64,000 nucleotides of DNA from Kordia sp. TARA_039_SRF (GCA_006383075.2 SMNH02000010.1:62001-126000); one strand, 5' to 3'. Positions 1-9,184 are shown, counted from the stretch's first letter. Notes: generated by a model from the sequence alone, not told the origin. Numbers and translations are program-made.

Positions 1-609
1 TTTAACTTTCGGTTTGTTAGGAAAATACGGTGTTGCCCACGTATTTGCTGCTAAAAAAGCTTCAAAGGTTTCTTTTCCGTATAACGGAATTAGCGTGGCA
101 ATTTCGGTTGCCGTAAACAGATTTTGCTCAACAATTTCCAATTGGTCTGTGCTGATGAAATAATTTACACAAAAATACTTTTTAGAGTTCAGCAAAAATA
201 TTTTTTTGTATAAAACCAACAATGTACGCGCAATCCACAAACGGTTCGGTTTGGTGATGATAAAAAAGTCAAAATCACCTTCGTCATCATAATATCCTTT
301 TGACAAAGCGCCAGATAAGGAAACGCTTTTTACATACGGGAATTTGGCAATTTTTCTCGAAACTTTCACTGCTTTTGGCATAATGTTTCGCGCCATTTCA
401 TTGCCTTTTAAACGACGTTCTACGCGGTCAGGATCGTTTACATCAATGTAAAAACCATCAAAATTAAAGATGATGCCTTTTTTTAAAAGCATATCAATTT
501 CATTGTCAATTTCCTGTTGATTTGGATTGTTCGAAAACTGAAAAATCTCAGTCCGCGTCAAAGGATACTTGAACAGTGAAAAATATAATATGGTTTGTAA
601 GGCACTCAC
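1..609 (-). CDS. nucleotidyltransferase-domain protein (3' end cut by window edge)
   Basis: The reverse strand reads open from a GTG at 609 to the window edge, about 203 residues, beginning SALQTILYFSLFKYPLTRTE. The first ~75 residues look like a small winged-helix-type domain. They are followed by a segment resembling the active site of minimal nucleotidyltransferases: SLSGALSKG, then DDEGDFDFFI, giving a G-S/A motif and an acidic D-x-D pair. Proteins of this layout are widespread in Bacteroidota and annotated only as nucleotidyltransferase-domain proteins; the substrate is unknown. I see no in-frame ATG upstream, so GTG is the likely start, with a TTG further up as the alternative. The C-terminal part is missing, so the assignment rests on the motif alone. 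Confidence 0.6.
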   Translation of the reverse strand, partial: MSALQTILYFSLFKYPLTRTEIFQFSNNPNQQEIDNEIDMLLKKGIIFNFDGFYIDVNDPDRVERRLKGNEMARNIMPKAVKVSRKIAKFPYVKSVSLSGALSKGYYDDEGDFDFFIITKPNRLWIARTLLVLYKKIFLLNSKKYFCVNYFISTDQLEIVEQNLFTATEIATLIPLYGKETFEAFLAANTWATPYFPNKPKVK

Positions 610-796
610 AATTTTTGTTGTTTTTCGAATCAAATGTAGGTAAAATTAAACATCTTTCAGTGTGCAAATACAATAAAACTAGTATTGTTTATTATTTATT
701 GTATTTCTTAATAAGTGTTAATTTTTAACTAAATTCTCACATTATTTTACAAGGTTTGCTACTTTTATAACAATCAATCATTCAAAAAACGACATC
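610..796. other. divergent intergenic region
   Basis: This AT-rich spacer separates two divergently transcribed genes and should hold promoters for both. A near-consensus -7 box (TACTTTTA, 760-767) lies before the plus-strand gene at 797. I see no other structure. Confidence 0.4.
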
Positions 797-3424
797 ATGA
801 AATCTTTCCTATGGTCTTGTATAGGGTTTTTGTGCATTCCCTTTTGGGGATTTTCACAAGAAACCTCCAAATCAATTCCAAAACGAATTTACACCACAAA
901 TTTATTACAAGGCGAAGCACCCAAAATTGACGGAATTATCGACGATGAAAGCTGGAATTCAGTGGAATGGGCAAGTGATTTTATAGAAAATCGTCCAGAC
1001 GAAAACACGCCGCCAACTGAGCAAACGAAGTTTAAAATTATGTACGATGCGAAGTTTTTATACGTTGCAATTCGTGCGTTAGACAAAAATCCTGAAAAGA
1101 TTGTAAAACGCTTGTCACGTCGCGATGGTTTTGATGGCGATTGGGTAGAAATTAATATTGATAGTTACCACGATTTGCGCTCTGGTTTTTCGTTTACCGT
1201 GACTGCAGCTGGCGTAAAAGGTGACGAGTTTATCTCGAATAACGGAAATAACTGGGACGGAAGCTGGAATCCGATTTGGTATACCAAAACTAGTGTAGAT
1301 AATGAAGGTTGGTCTGCCGAAATGAAAATTCCGTTCAGTCAATTACGCTTTGGAAAAAGTGACGAACAGATTTGGGGATTGCAAGTGCAGCGCCGTTTTT
1401 TTAGAAAAGAAGAACGTTCTACTTGGCAACGCATTCCACTTGATGCGCCAGGTTGGGTAAGTGAATTTGGCGAATTACACGGTTTGAAAAATATCATTCC
1501 ACAAAAACAATTGGAAATTCAGCCGTTTCTCTTAACGCAATACGATACGTATCCTGAAGAAAGCGGAAATCCGTTTCGCGATGGTGATGATTTTTCATTA
1601 AATGCAGGCTTGGATGGAAAAATTGGAGTTACCAACGATTTGACGTTGGATTTTACCATCAATCCAGATTTTGGACAAGTAGAAGCCGATCCTGCAGCAA
1701 TTGCTTTGGACGGTTTTCAGATTTTCTTTCGAGAACAACGACCATTTTTTGTGGAGAATAAAAACATTTTCGATTACCAATTTGCGAACGGACAAGACAA
1801 TGTGTTTTATTCAAGACGTATTGGGCGAAACCCACAAGGTTTTCCGAACACACAAGCACAAGAATTTGTAGATCAACCTCAAAATTCAACCATTATTGGC
1901 GCGGCAAAATTTAGTGGAAAAACCAAAAACGGGTGGTCTATTGGTGTGTTGGAAAGCGTGACAGGACGCGAATTTGCCGAAATAGACAACAACGGAACTC
2001 GCAGAAAAGAACTGGTAGAACCGTTGACCAATTATTTTGTGGGACGCTTGCAAAAAGATTTTAACGAACGAAACACTTTTATTGGTGGAATTTTTACCGC
2101 AACCAACCGACGATTGGAAGACAATCTCAACTTTTTGCATCGTGCAGCGTATACGGGCGGATTGGATTTTACACACAACTGGAAAGACAGAACCTATTAT
2201 CTGCAAGGAAATATCGTGGCAAGTCATATAGAAGGAAGCAAAGAAGCCATTACGGCAACGCAAAATTCGTTGACGCATTTATTTCAGCGTGTGGATGCTG
2301 GTCATGTAAATGTGAATCCGAATCGTACTTCATTGACAGGAACCGGAGGAAAGCTAGAATTTGGAAAAGCAGGAAGTGGGACGTGGCGTTATGATACAGG
2401 AGTGATTTGGCGTTCGCCAGAATTGGAATTGAACGATATCGGATTTTTACGCCAAGCAGATGAAATCCGGCAATATGCTAACATTCGCTATCAAACCACG
2501 AAATCTGTAGGGAGTTTTAGAAGAATTTCAGCACGATTTTCACAATTTTCCACCTACGATTTTGAAGGGAATTACAATCGAATTCAGTATGAAGTCAACG
2601 GAAATTTACGCTTCTTAAACAACTGGTGGATTGATTTTGGCGGCGCTCATAAACCTAGAATTTTCACAAACACCTTTCTACGTGGCGGACCGCGTTGGCG
2701 ATTTTCTGATGAAAACTTCGGCTATGCTTTTTTCGGAACAGACGAGCGCAAAAAGTTACGTACAAGTTGGGGAATGGTTTATTCGCAAGCAAAACAAAAC
2801 AACTTCACATTCTTTGAATTCAGTGGCGATGTTACCTACCAACCAACGAATGCGATGCGTATTTCCATCAGTCCGACTTATAACAACAATCCAAATAAAA
2901 CGCAGTATGTAACGGAAGTGAACAATAACGGAACACCGCGCTATATTTTGGGAGATATTGACAACCAAACCTTGAGTGCGGCGATTCGTTTCAATTATAC
3001 TATCAATCCGAATTTGTCGATTCAGTATTATGGTGAACCTTTTGTTTCGGTGGGACGGTATAAGGATTTTAAATACGTTACCAATTCCATTGCGGACAAT
3101 TTAAATGACCGTTTCTATCAATATCAACCAAATGAAATCAGCTTTGACGAAGCTTCCAATTCGTATCTTATTGATGAAAATGCAGACGGTAATGTCAACT
3201 ATTCCATTGGAAATCCTGATTTTGCATTTGTGCAGTTTCGTTCCAATTTGGTGTTGCGTTGGGAATACATTCCGGGTTCCGAACTCTTCTTAGTTTGGTC
3301 GCAAGGAACGACAGGTTTTGGCAACACACGCAATCATATTTTGCAAAGTTTAGACAATCAGATTTTAGGGCAGCAACCGGAGAATATCTTTTTGATGAAG
3401 TTTACCTATCGGTTTGTGTTGTAG
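797..3424 (+). CDS. secreted CBM9 / DUF5916 protein
   Basis: An 875-residue protein with a clear signal peptide (MKSFLWSCIGFLCIPFWGFSQ). Residues ~35-220 resemble a carbohydrate-binding family 9 domain (APKIDGIIDDESWNSVEWAS; later WSAEMKIPFSQLRFG). The rest, ~235-875, is the DUF5916 region, rich in alternating aromatic and polar strands and ending in an aromatic-terminated strand (FLMKFTYRFVL), as in outer-membrane beta-barrels. Family members occur across Bacteroidota and are thought to sit in the outer membrane; no reaction is established. The length is usual for the family. The gene stands alone: its upstream neighbour is divergent and a long repeat-filled gap follows. The family assignment is firm, the function open. 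Confidence 0.85.
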   Translation: MKSFLWSCIGFLCIPFWGFSQETSKSIPKRIYTTNLLQGEAPKIDGIIDDESWNSVEWASDFIENRPDENTPPTEQTKFKIMYDAKFLYVAIRALDKNPEKIVKRLSRRDGFDGDWVEINIDSYHDLRSGFSFTVTAAGVKGDEFISNNGNNWDGSWNPIWYTKTSVDNEGWSAEMKIPFSQLRFGKSDEQIWGLQVQRRFFRKEERSTWQRIPLDAPGWVSEFGELHGLKNIIPQKQLEIQPFLLTQYDTYPEESGNPFRDGDDFSLNAGLDGKIGVTNDLTLDFTINPDFGQVEADPAAIALDGFQIFFREQRPFFVENKNIFDYQFANGQDNVFYSRRIGRNPQGFPNTQAQEFVDQPQNSTIIGAAKFSGKTKNGWSIGVLESVTGREFAEIDNNGTRRKELVEPLTNYFVGRLQKDFNERNTFIGGIFTATNRRLEDNLNFLHRAAYTGGLDFTHNWKDRTYYLQGNIVASHIEGSKEAITATQNSLTHLFQRVDAGHVNVNPNRTSLTGTGGKLEFGKAGSGTWRYDTGVIWRSPELELNDIGFLRQADEIRQYANIRYQTTKSVGSFRRISARFSQFSTYDFEGNYNRIQYEVNGNLRFLNNWWIDFGGAHKPRIFTNTFLRGGPRWRFSDENFGYAFFGTDERKKLRTSWGMVYSQAKQNNFTFFEFSGDVTYQPTNAMRISISPTYNNNPNKTQYVTEVNNNGTPRYILGDIDNQTLSAAIRFNYTINPNLSIQYYGEPFVSVGRYKDFKYVTNSIADNLNDRFYQYQPNEISFDEASNSYLIDENADGNVNYSIGNPDFAFVQFRSNLVLRWEYIPGSELFLVWSQGTTGFGNTRNHILQSLDNQILGQQPENIFLMKFTYRFVL

Positions 3425-3469
3425 CTCGCTGTTGCTTGCTGATTTATTAGTTTAAGTGCTCTATTTGTC

Positions 3470-3489
3470 ATTCCTGCGTAGGCGGGAAT
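3470..3489. repeat. short REP-like palindrome
   Basis: The sequence ATTCCTGCGTAGGCGGGAAT has arms ATTCC(T/C)GC and GCGGGAAT around a short centre and could form a small hairpin. Closely similar elements are scattered in the intergenic DNA of many bacteria. It lies just after the DUF5916 gene and may act as a transcript-end hairpin. Confidence 0.5.
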
Positions 3490-3557
3490 CTCGCTGTAGT
3501 TTTCATTTTTATAGTAATAAGGCATAACAAAGCAATCTTTTGTAAAAATATTCGGGT

Positions 3558-3671
3558 CGTCAATTCGAGTGATTTTTGATAGAAAATTGTATCGAGAATA
3601 GCTTCGAATTTCAAAGCGCTTCTCGATACAATTTTTCTTCATTTCATTTCGAAAAACCACTCGAAGGGACG
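3558..3671. repeat. dispersed nested inverted repeat, copy A (full length)
   Basis: The outer arms are TTCGAGTGATTTTT and AAAAACCACTCGAA. The inner arms are ATTGTATCGAGAA and TTCTCGATACAAT. The element can therefore fold as one long two-step hairpin. It closely matches copy C at 5798-5917, and copy B at 4058-4120 looks like a version without the inner hairpin. It has no coding capacity, which fits a MITE- or REP-like element. Confidence 0.75.
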
Positions 3672-3821
3672 TTTTGTTTCTTAATAAGCTCGGAGAAAAA
3701 CTCTTGATATGTATGGTGTAGACATGATAGAAATGTACTGTTTTAATGTTAAGTAAGGTAAAACCGTATAAGGTTTGTCATTAGTTATGTTATCTTATGT
3801 TTTTAACCAAAAATTCACAGT

Positions 3822-3974
3822 ATGTTAAACAACATTTTACTACTCGAAGGAGTTCAATTATTGAATAAAAAGGAACAATCTATCATAAGAGGTGGATTCG
3901 AATGCCAATGTGACGGTCCTGAATATCCGTACCCACAGGAGAGTCCTTGTTATGACACTTTAATTGGATGTTAA
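3822..3974 (+). CDS. double-glycine leader peptide (bacteriocin-like precursor)
   Basis: A 50-residue ORF, ATG at 3822 and TAA at 3972, beginning MLNNILLLEGVQLLNKKEQ and continuing SIIRGG before a Cys-rich core. The pattern L-N-K-x-E-Q-x-x-I-x-GG is the double-glycine leader of exported bacteriocin-like peptides of Bacteroidota and recurs in the gene at 13333 (LSKTEQ...IHGG). The mature part would be ~25 residues with four cysteines (FECQCDGPEYPYPQESPCYD...GC). No processing protease or modifying enzyme is adjacent. The leader match makes a real gene likely; the activity of the product is unknown. Confidence 0.7.
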   Translation: MLNNILLLEGVQLLNKKEQSIIRGGFECQCDGPEYPYPQESPCYDTLIGC

Positions 3975-4274
3975 CTTTTGAGCGAACTTCGGTTCGCTTT
4001 TCTTTTCCTTATATTTTTCTCAAAGTGATATCTTATTGCAGTAAAAGAAAGGAATTCAAACCGTAAGTTCGAGTAATTTTTCTTCATTTTATTACGAAAA
4101 ACCACTCGAAGTGACGGTTTGAATGCTTATAGTAAAAAATTGCTTCATCATTCTTCTTCGCAATGACAAAAACGAATACATCGTACATCTAAAATCAACA
4201 ATTGTTAATCCATTTGTTTATAACTCACTTTTCTAAATAGCAGATGTTTTCTTACATTTAGAAAAACACGTTTC
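3975..4274. other. intergenic gap with repeat copy B
   Basis: A 300-base spacer between the small peptide gene and the KAP NTPase. It starts with a weak hairpin (GAGCGAAC...GTTCGCTTTTC, ~3979-4003) that may end the peptide transcript. It then carries the truncated repeat at 4058-4120 and AT-rich sequence. No gene seen. Confidence 0.5.
4058..4120. repeat. dispersed inverted repeat, copy B (short form)
   Basis: It begins AAACCGTAAGTTCGAGT and ends ACTCGAAGTGACGGTTT, with the same outer arms as copies A and C but without the inner hairpin. It lies 155 bases upstream of the KAP NTPase gene. Confidence 0.7.
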
Positions 4275-5780
4275 ATGGCAAAATTACTGAACAACTTACC
4301 TGTAGAAGACTTAACTCAAGAAAATGATTATTTGGGCGTCATTGATAAAGCGGAACTTATTAAAACCATTTTAAAAAACAATACCGAGAAATTTAAAGAA
4401 ATTAAAATGTTTGTATTGTATGGCGATTGGGGAAGCGGAAAAAGCACCTTGATGAAGTATTTGGAAAGTGCACTAGAAAACGATTTTAACACCTTTTTCT
4501 TTGATACGTGGCAGTTTGAAAAAGACGATAATTTACCGAAAACGTTGTTGGATTTTTTATTGAAGGAAAGTGAAGGTTTAGGTGAGAAAATTAGTGGCGA
4601 CATTTTAAAATTTGGAGCTAAGTTATTTCGTGGTTTGGGTAAGTCTGTAAAAATTAAAGTTCCATTATTTCCTAAAGGACCAAGTGTCGATTTCAATCCT
4701 TCTGAATTTGTAAAAGAATTTGAAAAACAAGACATCTCGTTTTACGAAGCAAAGCAGAATTTTAAAATTGAATTTAAAAGATGGGAAGATAATATTACTA
4801 AAGAAAAATCACAAGAATACAACATCATCTTTATTGACGATTTAGATCGTTGTGAGCCTGAAAACGTGTTGAATTTACTGTCTGCTATAAAACTATTCTT
4901 TACCTATGGAAAGAAAACAATTTTCTTTTTTGGTGTGGATAAAAAAGCGGTACAACAAGCGATTCAAACCAAATATAAAGATGCGGTAAAGTCAGAAGAA
5001 TATTTGGAGAAAATTTTTGACATTTCGTTCTCCATGCCAAAACATGAAAGTGTGTTGAAATTGGTATCTCAATATTTTGATGAAAAATTGATAGTCAGTT
5101 CATCTAAAAATAAAGATGTAAACAGAGTTAAACTAAATGAACTTGTTGCCGATTTTTTTAGAAAATTACATTTTACGAATCCTAGAAAGCTTAAAAAAGT
5201 ATTGAATAAATATGTTTTGCTGGCAAATGCAAAAGAGAATTTAGATATTAATCATCCTTTTTCTAAGTACATTGGAAATATTTATGCTGAAGGAGCAGAT
5301 GGAAATTATTTTGAGACTATTTTGTCATTATATTTTATTGCGGTAAAAGAATCGAATCCTCAATTGTTTAAGAGACTCTTCGATCTTAAGTTAAAAGAAA
5401 AATCCTTTAAGGGGAATTTTATTGAAATGAGTAAACTTACACAAATGGATTCTTGGATGTCAATTCAAGAGCTTATTTTTGAATCTTATCTTGGAAAAGA
5501 ATTAAACAGTATATTTAATCAGAGAATTCTTCCTGAAAAAAATACTTCCTTCTTAAAACTGACTTTTGTTTTTTGTCCAGAAAACTTAATGGCTATCGAT
5601 AGTGATTTTGGTATTAATGATGATATACCTAAAAGCATACAATTAGAAGAGAAGAGAATCGATTACTACTTTTTAAAATACTTATGTAATAATATTAAAT
5701 TTTTTAATGAACTACCAAATCCATCATATTCAGATAAATCCATCTCAGACATCTATCAAGGAGTTAAGCAAATATTGTAA
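4275..5780 (+). CDS. KAP-family P-loop NTPase
   Basis: A 501-residue protein with Walker A GDWGSGKS at residues 50-57 and Walker B IIFIDDLDRC at ~184-193. The Walker B D-D-L-D-R-C form is diagnostic of the KAP family (PF07693). After it come an AIKLFF segment and FFFGVDKKAVQQAI, also typical. I see no convincing transmembrane hairpin inserted between the Walker motifs, so this looks like a soluble member. KAP NTPases include the phage-exclusion protein PifA and the animal Kidins220 group; many bacterial ones are sporadic and suspected of roles in defence or mobile elements. The gene stands alone between repeat copies B and C. Family is firm; role unknown. Confidence 0.85.
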   Translation: MAKLLNNLPVEDLTQENDYLGVIDKAELIKTILKNNTEKFKEIKMFVLYGDWGSGKSTLMKYLESALENDFNTFFFDTWQFEKDDNLPKTLLDFLLKESEGLGEKISGDILKFGAKLFRGLGKSVKIKVPLFPKGPSVDFNPSEFVKEFEKQDISFYEAKQNFKIEFKRWEDNITKEKSQEYNIIFIDDLDRCEPENVLNLLSAIKLFFTYGKKTIFFFGVDKKAVQQAIQTKYKDAVKSEEYLEKIFDISFSMPKHESVLKLVSQYFDEKLIVSSSKNKDVNRVKLNELVADFFRKLHFTNPRKLKKVLNKYVLLANAKENLDINHPFSKYIGNIYAEGADGNYFETILSLYFIAVKESNPQLFKRLFDLKLKEKSFKGNFIEMSKLTQMDSWMSIQELIFESYLGKELNSIFNQRILPEKNTSFLKLTFVFCPENLMAIDSDFGINDDIPKSIQLEEKRIDYYFLKYLCNNIKFFNELPNPSYSDKSISDIYQGVKQIL

Positions 5781-5797
5781 TCATATAAAAGCATGTT

Positions 5798-5917
5798 AAC
5801 CGTCAGTTCGAGTGATTTTCGATAGAAAATTGTATCGAGAACAGTTGTGAATTTCAAAGTACTTCTAGATACAATTTTTCTTCATTTTATTACGAAAAAC
5901 CACTCGAAGTGACGGTT
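5798..5917. repeat. dispersed nested inverted repeat, copy C (full length)
   Basis: It is bounded by AACCGTCAGTTCGAGTG and CACTCGAAGTGACGGTT, with the inner arms ATTGTATCGAGAA and TTCTAGATACAAT. It begins 17 bases after the KAP stop codon. One base of the inner arm has changed relative to copy A. Confidence 0.75.
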
Positions 5918-5967
5918 TTTAAACTTCAAAATAGGTAATCTAGTATGTCTTAAGTATGAAAAATGGA

Positions 5968-6008
5968 TTCCTGCCTTACTTCGACTGGCTCAGTACAAGT
6001 CGCAGGAA
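5968..6008. repeat. REP-like palindrome, second family
   Basis: The arms TTCCTGC and GCAGGAA enclose CGACT...AGTCG, giving a stem-loop. The core CTTCGACTGGCTCAGTAC resembles, in reverse, the element near 13650-13674 (CTCTGAGCTTGCCGAAGTG). Confidence 0.55.
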
Positions 6009-6085
6009 AGACAGTTTGGATTTTCACTATCAACAATCTACAATCGTCAATCAAATCAATCGTACATCTAAAATTAACAATAAGA

Positions 6086-6104
6086 TGCTGAATCAAGTTC
6101 AGCA
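6086..6104. repeat. short palindrome next to the polA stop
   Basis: TGCTGAA and TTCAGCA are separated by five bases, forming a perfect seven-pair hairpin 12 bases beyond the polA stop. This common dispersed element may serve as a transcript-end hairpin. Confidence 0.55.
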
Positions 6105-6116
6105 TGACGCCTGCGG

Positions 6117-8948
6117 CTAATGCGCTTCTAGCCAATTTTGTCCGATGCCGATTTCAACGTCTAACGGAACTTCCATTTTAAACGCGTTTTCCATTTCTTC
6201 TTTGATGATTGGTTTGATGGTTTCAAGTTCGTCTTTGTGTGTATCGAACACCAATTCATCGTGTACTTGTAGCAACATTTTTGACTGGAAACCTTCTGTT
6301 TCAAAGCGTTTGTGAATGTTAATCATTGCCAATTTGATGATATCCGCCGCGCTTCCTTGAATTGGCGCGTTTACGGCATTTCGTTCTGCGGCACCACGAA
6401 CAATCGCGTTTCTGGAGTTGATGTCTTTTAGATAACGACGTCTTCCCAATACGGTTTCTACATAGCCTTTTTCACGTGCAAATGCTACTTGATTTGCCAT
6501 GTAGGCTTTGAGTTTTGGATAGGTTTCGTAGTAGGTGTCAATCAATTCTTTGGATTCGCTTCGTGTTAGGGAAGTTTGGTTGCTCAATCCGAAGGCAGAA
6601 ACTCCATAAATGATTCCGAAGTTAACCGTTTTGGCGTTGCTACGTTGTTCGCGTGTGACTTCTTCCAGCGGAACATTAAAAACTCTTGAAGCTGTTGACG
6701 CGTGAATATCTGCTCCATCTTTAAATGATTGAATCATCGTATCTTCCTTGCTCAACGCCGCAATAATGCGCAATTCAATTTGCGAGTAATCGGCAGCGAG
6801 TAAAACGTAGTTTTCGTCTCTCGGTACAAAGGCTTTTCGAACTTGTCGCCCGCGCTCTGTACGAATTGGAATGTTTTGTAAGTTCGGATTGTTGGAGCTT
6901 AATCTTCCTGTAGCCGCAACCGCTTGCGCGTAAACCGTATGAATTCGATTGGTTTTCGGGTTGATTTCATTCGGAAGTGCATCTACATACGTACTTTGTA
7001 ATTTTTTGTATTGACGCCATTCTAAAATATCCGCCACAATTTGATGGTCTTTTGCTAAGTACGACAATACATCTTCCGCAGTAGAATATTGTCCTGTTTT
7101 GGTCTTTTTTGGTTTGTCAACTAATTTTAATTTGTCAAATAAAATCGGTCCTAATTGCTTTGGCGAACCAATATTGAATTCTTCTCCGGCTTGCTCGTAA
7201 ATCACTTTTTCCAATCGCTCAATATCAGTAGTGAGATCTTTGGATAGTTCAGCTAAAAAGTTTGGATCTAGATTGATTCCTTCTATTTCCATTGCCGAAA
7301 GCACACTCACAAGCGGCACTTCTACATCAGTGAACAATTTGGTTAAGTTTCCACTTTCCAATTCTTTGATAAAGTGTTCCTTCAACTGATACGTAATATC
7401 TGCATCTTCAACCGCGTATTCGGTTTGTTGTTCTAACGGAACTTCGCGCATGGAGAGTTGATTTTTTCCTTTTTTTCCAATCAATTCCGTAATGGAAACA
7501 GGTTGATAATTTAAGTAGGTTTCCGCCAGCACGTCCATATTGTGTCGCATATCAGGATTGATGAGATAATGCGCAATCATGGTGTCGAAAAGTGGTTCTT
7601 TTACCGTCATATCATAGTTTGATAAGACTTTGATATCGTATTTTAAATTCTGTCCAACTTTTCCAATGGAAGTGCTTTCAAAAAACGGACGGAATTCCTC
7701 TAAAATTTTTGTTGTTTCCGCTTGGTCTTCTGGAAAAGGTACATAATATCCTTTGCCTTTTTCCCATGAAAATGCCACACCAACCAATTCCACTTCGAGT
7801 GCTTTTAAGCCTGTAGTTTCTGTGTCAAAACACACACTTTGCTGTTTTAGTAACTTTTGAAGCAACATTTTGCGCGCCATGGGCGTGTTTGCCAATTGAT
7901 AAAAATGGTCAGTTGTAGCAATGGTTTGATAGCCAGAAGTGGCACTTTTTTCACTCATATTTCCGCCGCCAGGTGTTGCGAATAAATCAAATTGTCCGTT
8001 AGTCGTAGTTTTTTGAGTTGTTTTTTTAGCAGAAGAAGTGTTCGCTTCCGCAGCATTTTCCTCTTGTGGCGCAAATGTTTTTAATAAATTGTCTAACAAA
8101 CGTCTAAATTCCAATTCGGTGAAAATTTCTTTTACGGCATCCAAATCTGGGTCGCACATTTCAAAGTCTTCTTCGTTGAATTCCACAGGAACATCCAGCA
8201 TGATGGTTGCGAGTTGCTTAGAAAGTAGACCAAGTTCAGCATTGGCTTCTACTTTTTCTTTCATTTTGCCTTTTAGTTCATGCGAGTTTTCTAGCAAACC
8301 TTCCATACTTCCATACGCCGCGAGAAATTTTTTGGCTGTTTTTTCTCCTACGCCAGGCAATCCAGGAATATTATCGACAGAATCGCCCATCATTCCTAAA
8401 AAGTCAATGACTTGCTCAGGACGTTCTACGCCAAATTTTTCTTGTACTTCTTTTATGCCCCATGTTTCGTAACCGCCGCCAAATTTTGGACGATACATAA
8501 AGATATTTTCAGAAACTAACTGCGCAAAATCTTTATCTGGCGTGACCATAAATGTTTGATAGCCTTCTTTTTCTGCTTTTTTAGAAAGTGTGCCAATAAT
8601 GTCATCGGCTTCAAAGCCTTCTTTCACAATGACAGGAATTTTCATGGCTTTTAAGATATTTTCGATATACGGAATGGCAAGTGTGATTGGTTCTGGCGTT
8701 TCTTGTCGATTTGCTTTGTATTCAGGAAAAACTTCTACCCGATCAACACTTCCACCTTTATCAAAACATACGGCTAAATGGTCTGGACGTTCACGTTTTA
8801 TCACATCTAACAACGAGTTCATAAAACCCATAATTGCGGAAGTGTCAAAGCCTTTCGAGTTGATTCGAGGGTTTTTGATAAATGCATAATATCCTCTAAA
8901 AATAAGCGCGTACGCATCTAGTAAAAAAAGTCGTTTTTGGTCTGCCAT
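6117..8948 (-). CDS. polA: DNA polymerase I
   Basis: A 943-residue protein with the full three-domain layout. Residues 1-~290 are the 5'-3' exonuclease (LLDAYALIFRGYYAF; FEADDIIGTL; GDSVDNIPGLPGVGEKTA). An Ala/Thr-rich linker follows. A 3'-5' exonuclease domain has its first catalytic motif FDTETTGL near residue 372, with the acidic residues kept, so proofreading is probably active. The polymerase domain carries motif A DYSQIELRI (~718), the O-helix RSNAKTVNFGIIYG (~772-785) and motif C VHDELVF (~896). It fills gaps in repair and removes RNA primers. The start at 8948 (MADQKRLFLLDAYALIF) fits the family. It is transcribed alone, facing the repeat cluster. Confidence 0.97.
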   Translation of the reverse strand: MADQKRLFLLDAYALIFRGYYAFIKNPRINSKGFDTSAIMGFMNSLLDVIKRERPDHLAVCFDKGGSVDRVEVFPEYKANRQETPEPITLAIPYIENILKAMKIPVIVKEGFEADDIIGTLSKKAEKEGYQTFMVTPDKDFAQLVSENIFMYRPKFGGGYETWGIKEVQEKFGVERPEQVIDFLGMMGDSVDNIPGLPGVGEKTAKKFLAAYGSMEGLLENSHELKGKMKEKVEANAELGLLSKQLATIMLDVPVEFNEEDFEMCDPDLDAVKEIFTELEFRRLLDNLLKTFAPQEENAAEANTSSAKKTTQKTTTNGQFDLFATPGGGNMSEKSATSGYQTIATTDHFYQLANTPMARKMLLQKLLKQQSVCFDTETTGLKALEVELVGVAFSWEKGKGYYVPFPEDQAETTKILEEFRPFFESTSIGKVGQNLKYDIKVLSNYDMTVKEPLFDTMIAHYLINPDMRHNMDVLAETYLNYQPVSITELIGKKGKNQLSMREVPLEQQTEYAVEDADITYQLKEHFIKELESGNLTKLFTDVEVPLVSVLSAMEIEGINLDPNFLAELSKDLTTDIERLEKVIYEQAGEEFNIGSPKQLGPILFDKLKLVDKPKKTKTGQYSTAEDVLSYLAKDHQIVADILEWRQYKKLQSTYVDALPNEINPKTNRIHTVYAQAVAATGRLSSNNPNLQNIPIRTERGRQVRKAFVPRDENYVLLAADYSQIELRIIAALSKEDTMIQSFKDGADIHASTASRVFNVPLEEVTREQRSNAKTVNFGIIYGVSAFGLSNQTSLTRSESKELIDTYYETYPKLKAYMANQVAFAREKGYVETVLGRRRYLKDINSRNAIVRGAAERNAVNAPIQGSAADIIKLAMINIHKRFETEGFQSKMLLQVHDELVFDTHKDELETIKPIIKEEMENAFKMEVPLDVEIGIGQNWLEAH

Positions 8949-8971
8949 GAATGAAAAATTTGAAAGAATTC

Positions 8972-8979
8972 CAAAGTTA
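8972..8979 (-). promoter_or_regulatory. candidate -7 promoter box for polA
   Basis: On the minus strand the sequence TAACTTTG matches the Bacteroidota -7 consensus TAnnTTTG and lies 24 bases before the polA start codon. I found no good -33 box. Confidence 0.5.
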
Positions 8980-9184
8980 ACAATAATCGCTAGATTCTAT
9001 ATGGAATTGGGGAATTATTCTTGAGTGGTTAAAATTTGTGTAGAATTTAATTTGAGTTGTAATTAACTAAAATATTGAAAATTAGCATTTCATATTATTA
9101 TACATTTAGTATGGCTTTCCCGTACACAATTCCTGATTTCATTTCTTACATTATAGTATTAGTAACTTTTTAATTTATATAGAT

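Larger units (their letters stand above)
3425..3821. other. repeat-bearing intergenic region
   Basis: A 397-base gap before a small peptide gene. It holds a short REP-like palindrome (3470-3489) and a long nested inverted repeat (3558-3671), listed separately. The rest is AT-rich with no credible gene; a minus-strand ORF here is merely a read-through of the repeats. Confidence 0.6.
5781..6116. other. repeat cluster between the KAP and polA genes
   Basis: A 336-base convergent gap packed with three different inverted-repeat elements (5798-5917, 5968-6008, 6086-6104). These hairpins probably also terminate transcripts arriving from both sides. No gene is supported here. Confidence 0.6.

Noticed and set aside
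3406-3660. 84-residue minus-strand ORF after the DUF5916 gene
   Set aside because: It is an open frame through two palindromic repeats, with no family resemblance and composition unlike real proteins of the window.
4275-5780. Anti-phage system centred on the KAP NTPase
   Set aside because: Only one candidate gene is present; no nuclease, protease or other defence partner is adjacent. I report the repeat framing but do not claim a defence system.
5950-6135. 61-residue minus-strand ORF beside polA
   Set aside because: It spans two hairpin elements and overlaps the polA end. The peptide reads like translated REP sequence.
8038-8472. 144-residue plus-strand ORF opposite polA
   Set aside because: It lies in the antisense frame of a certain gene and is Ser-rich, as antisense frames of Glu/Lys-rich genes usually are.
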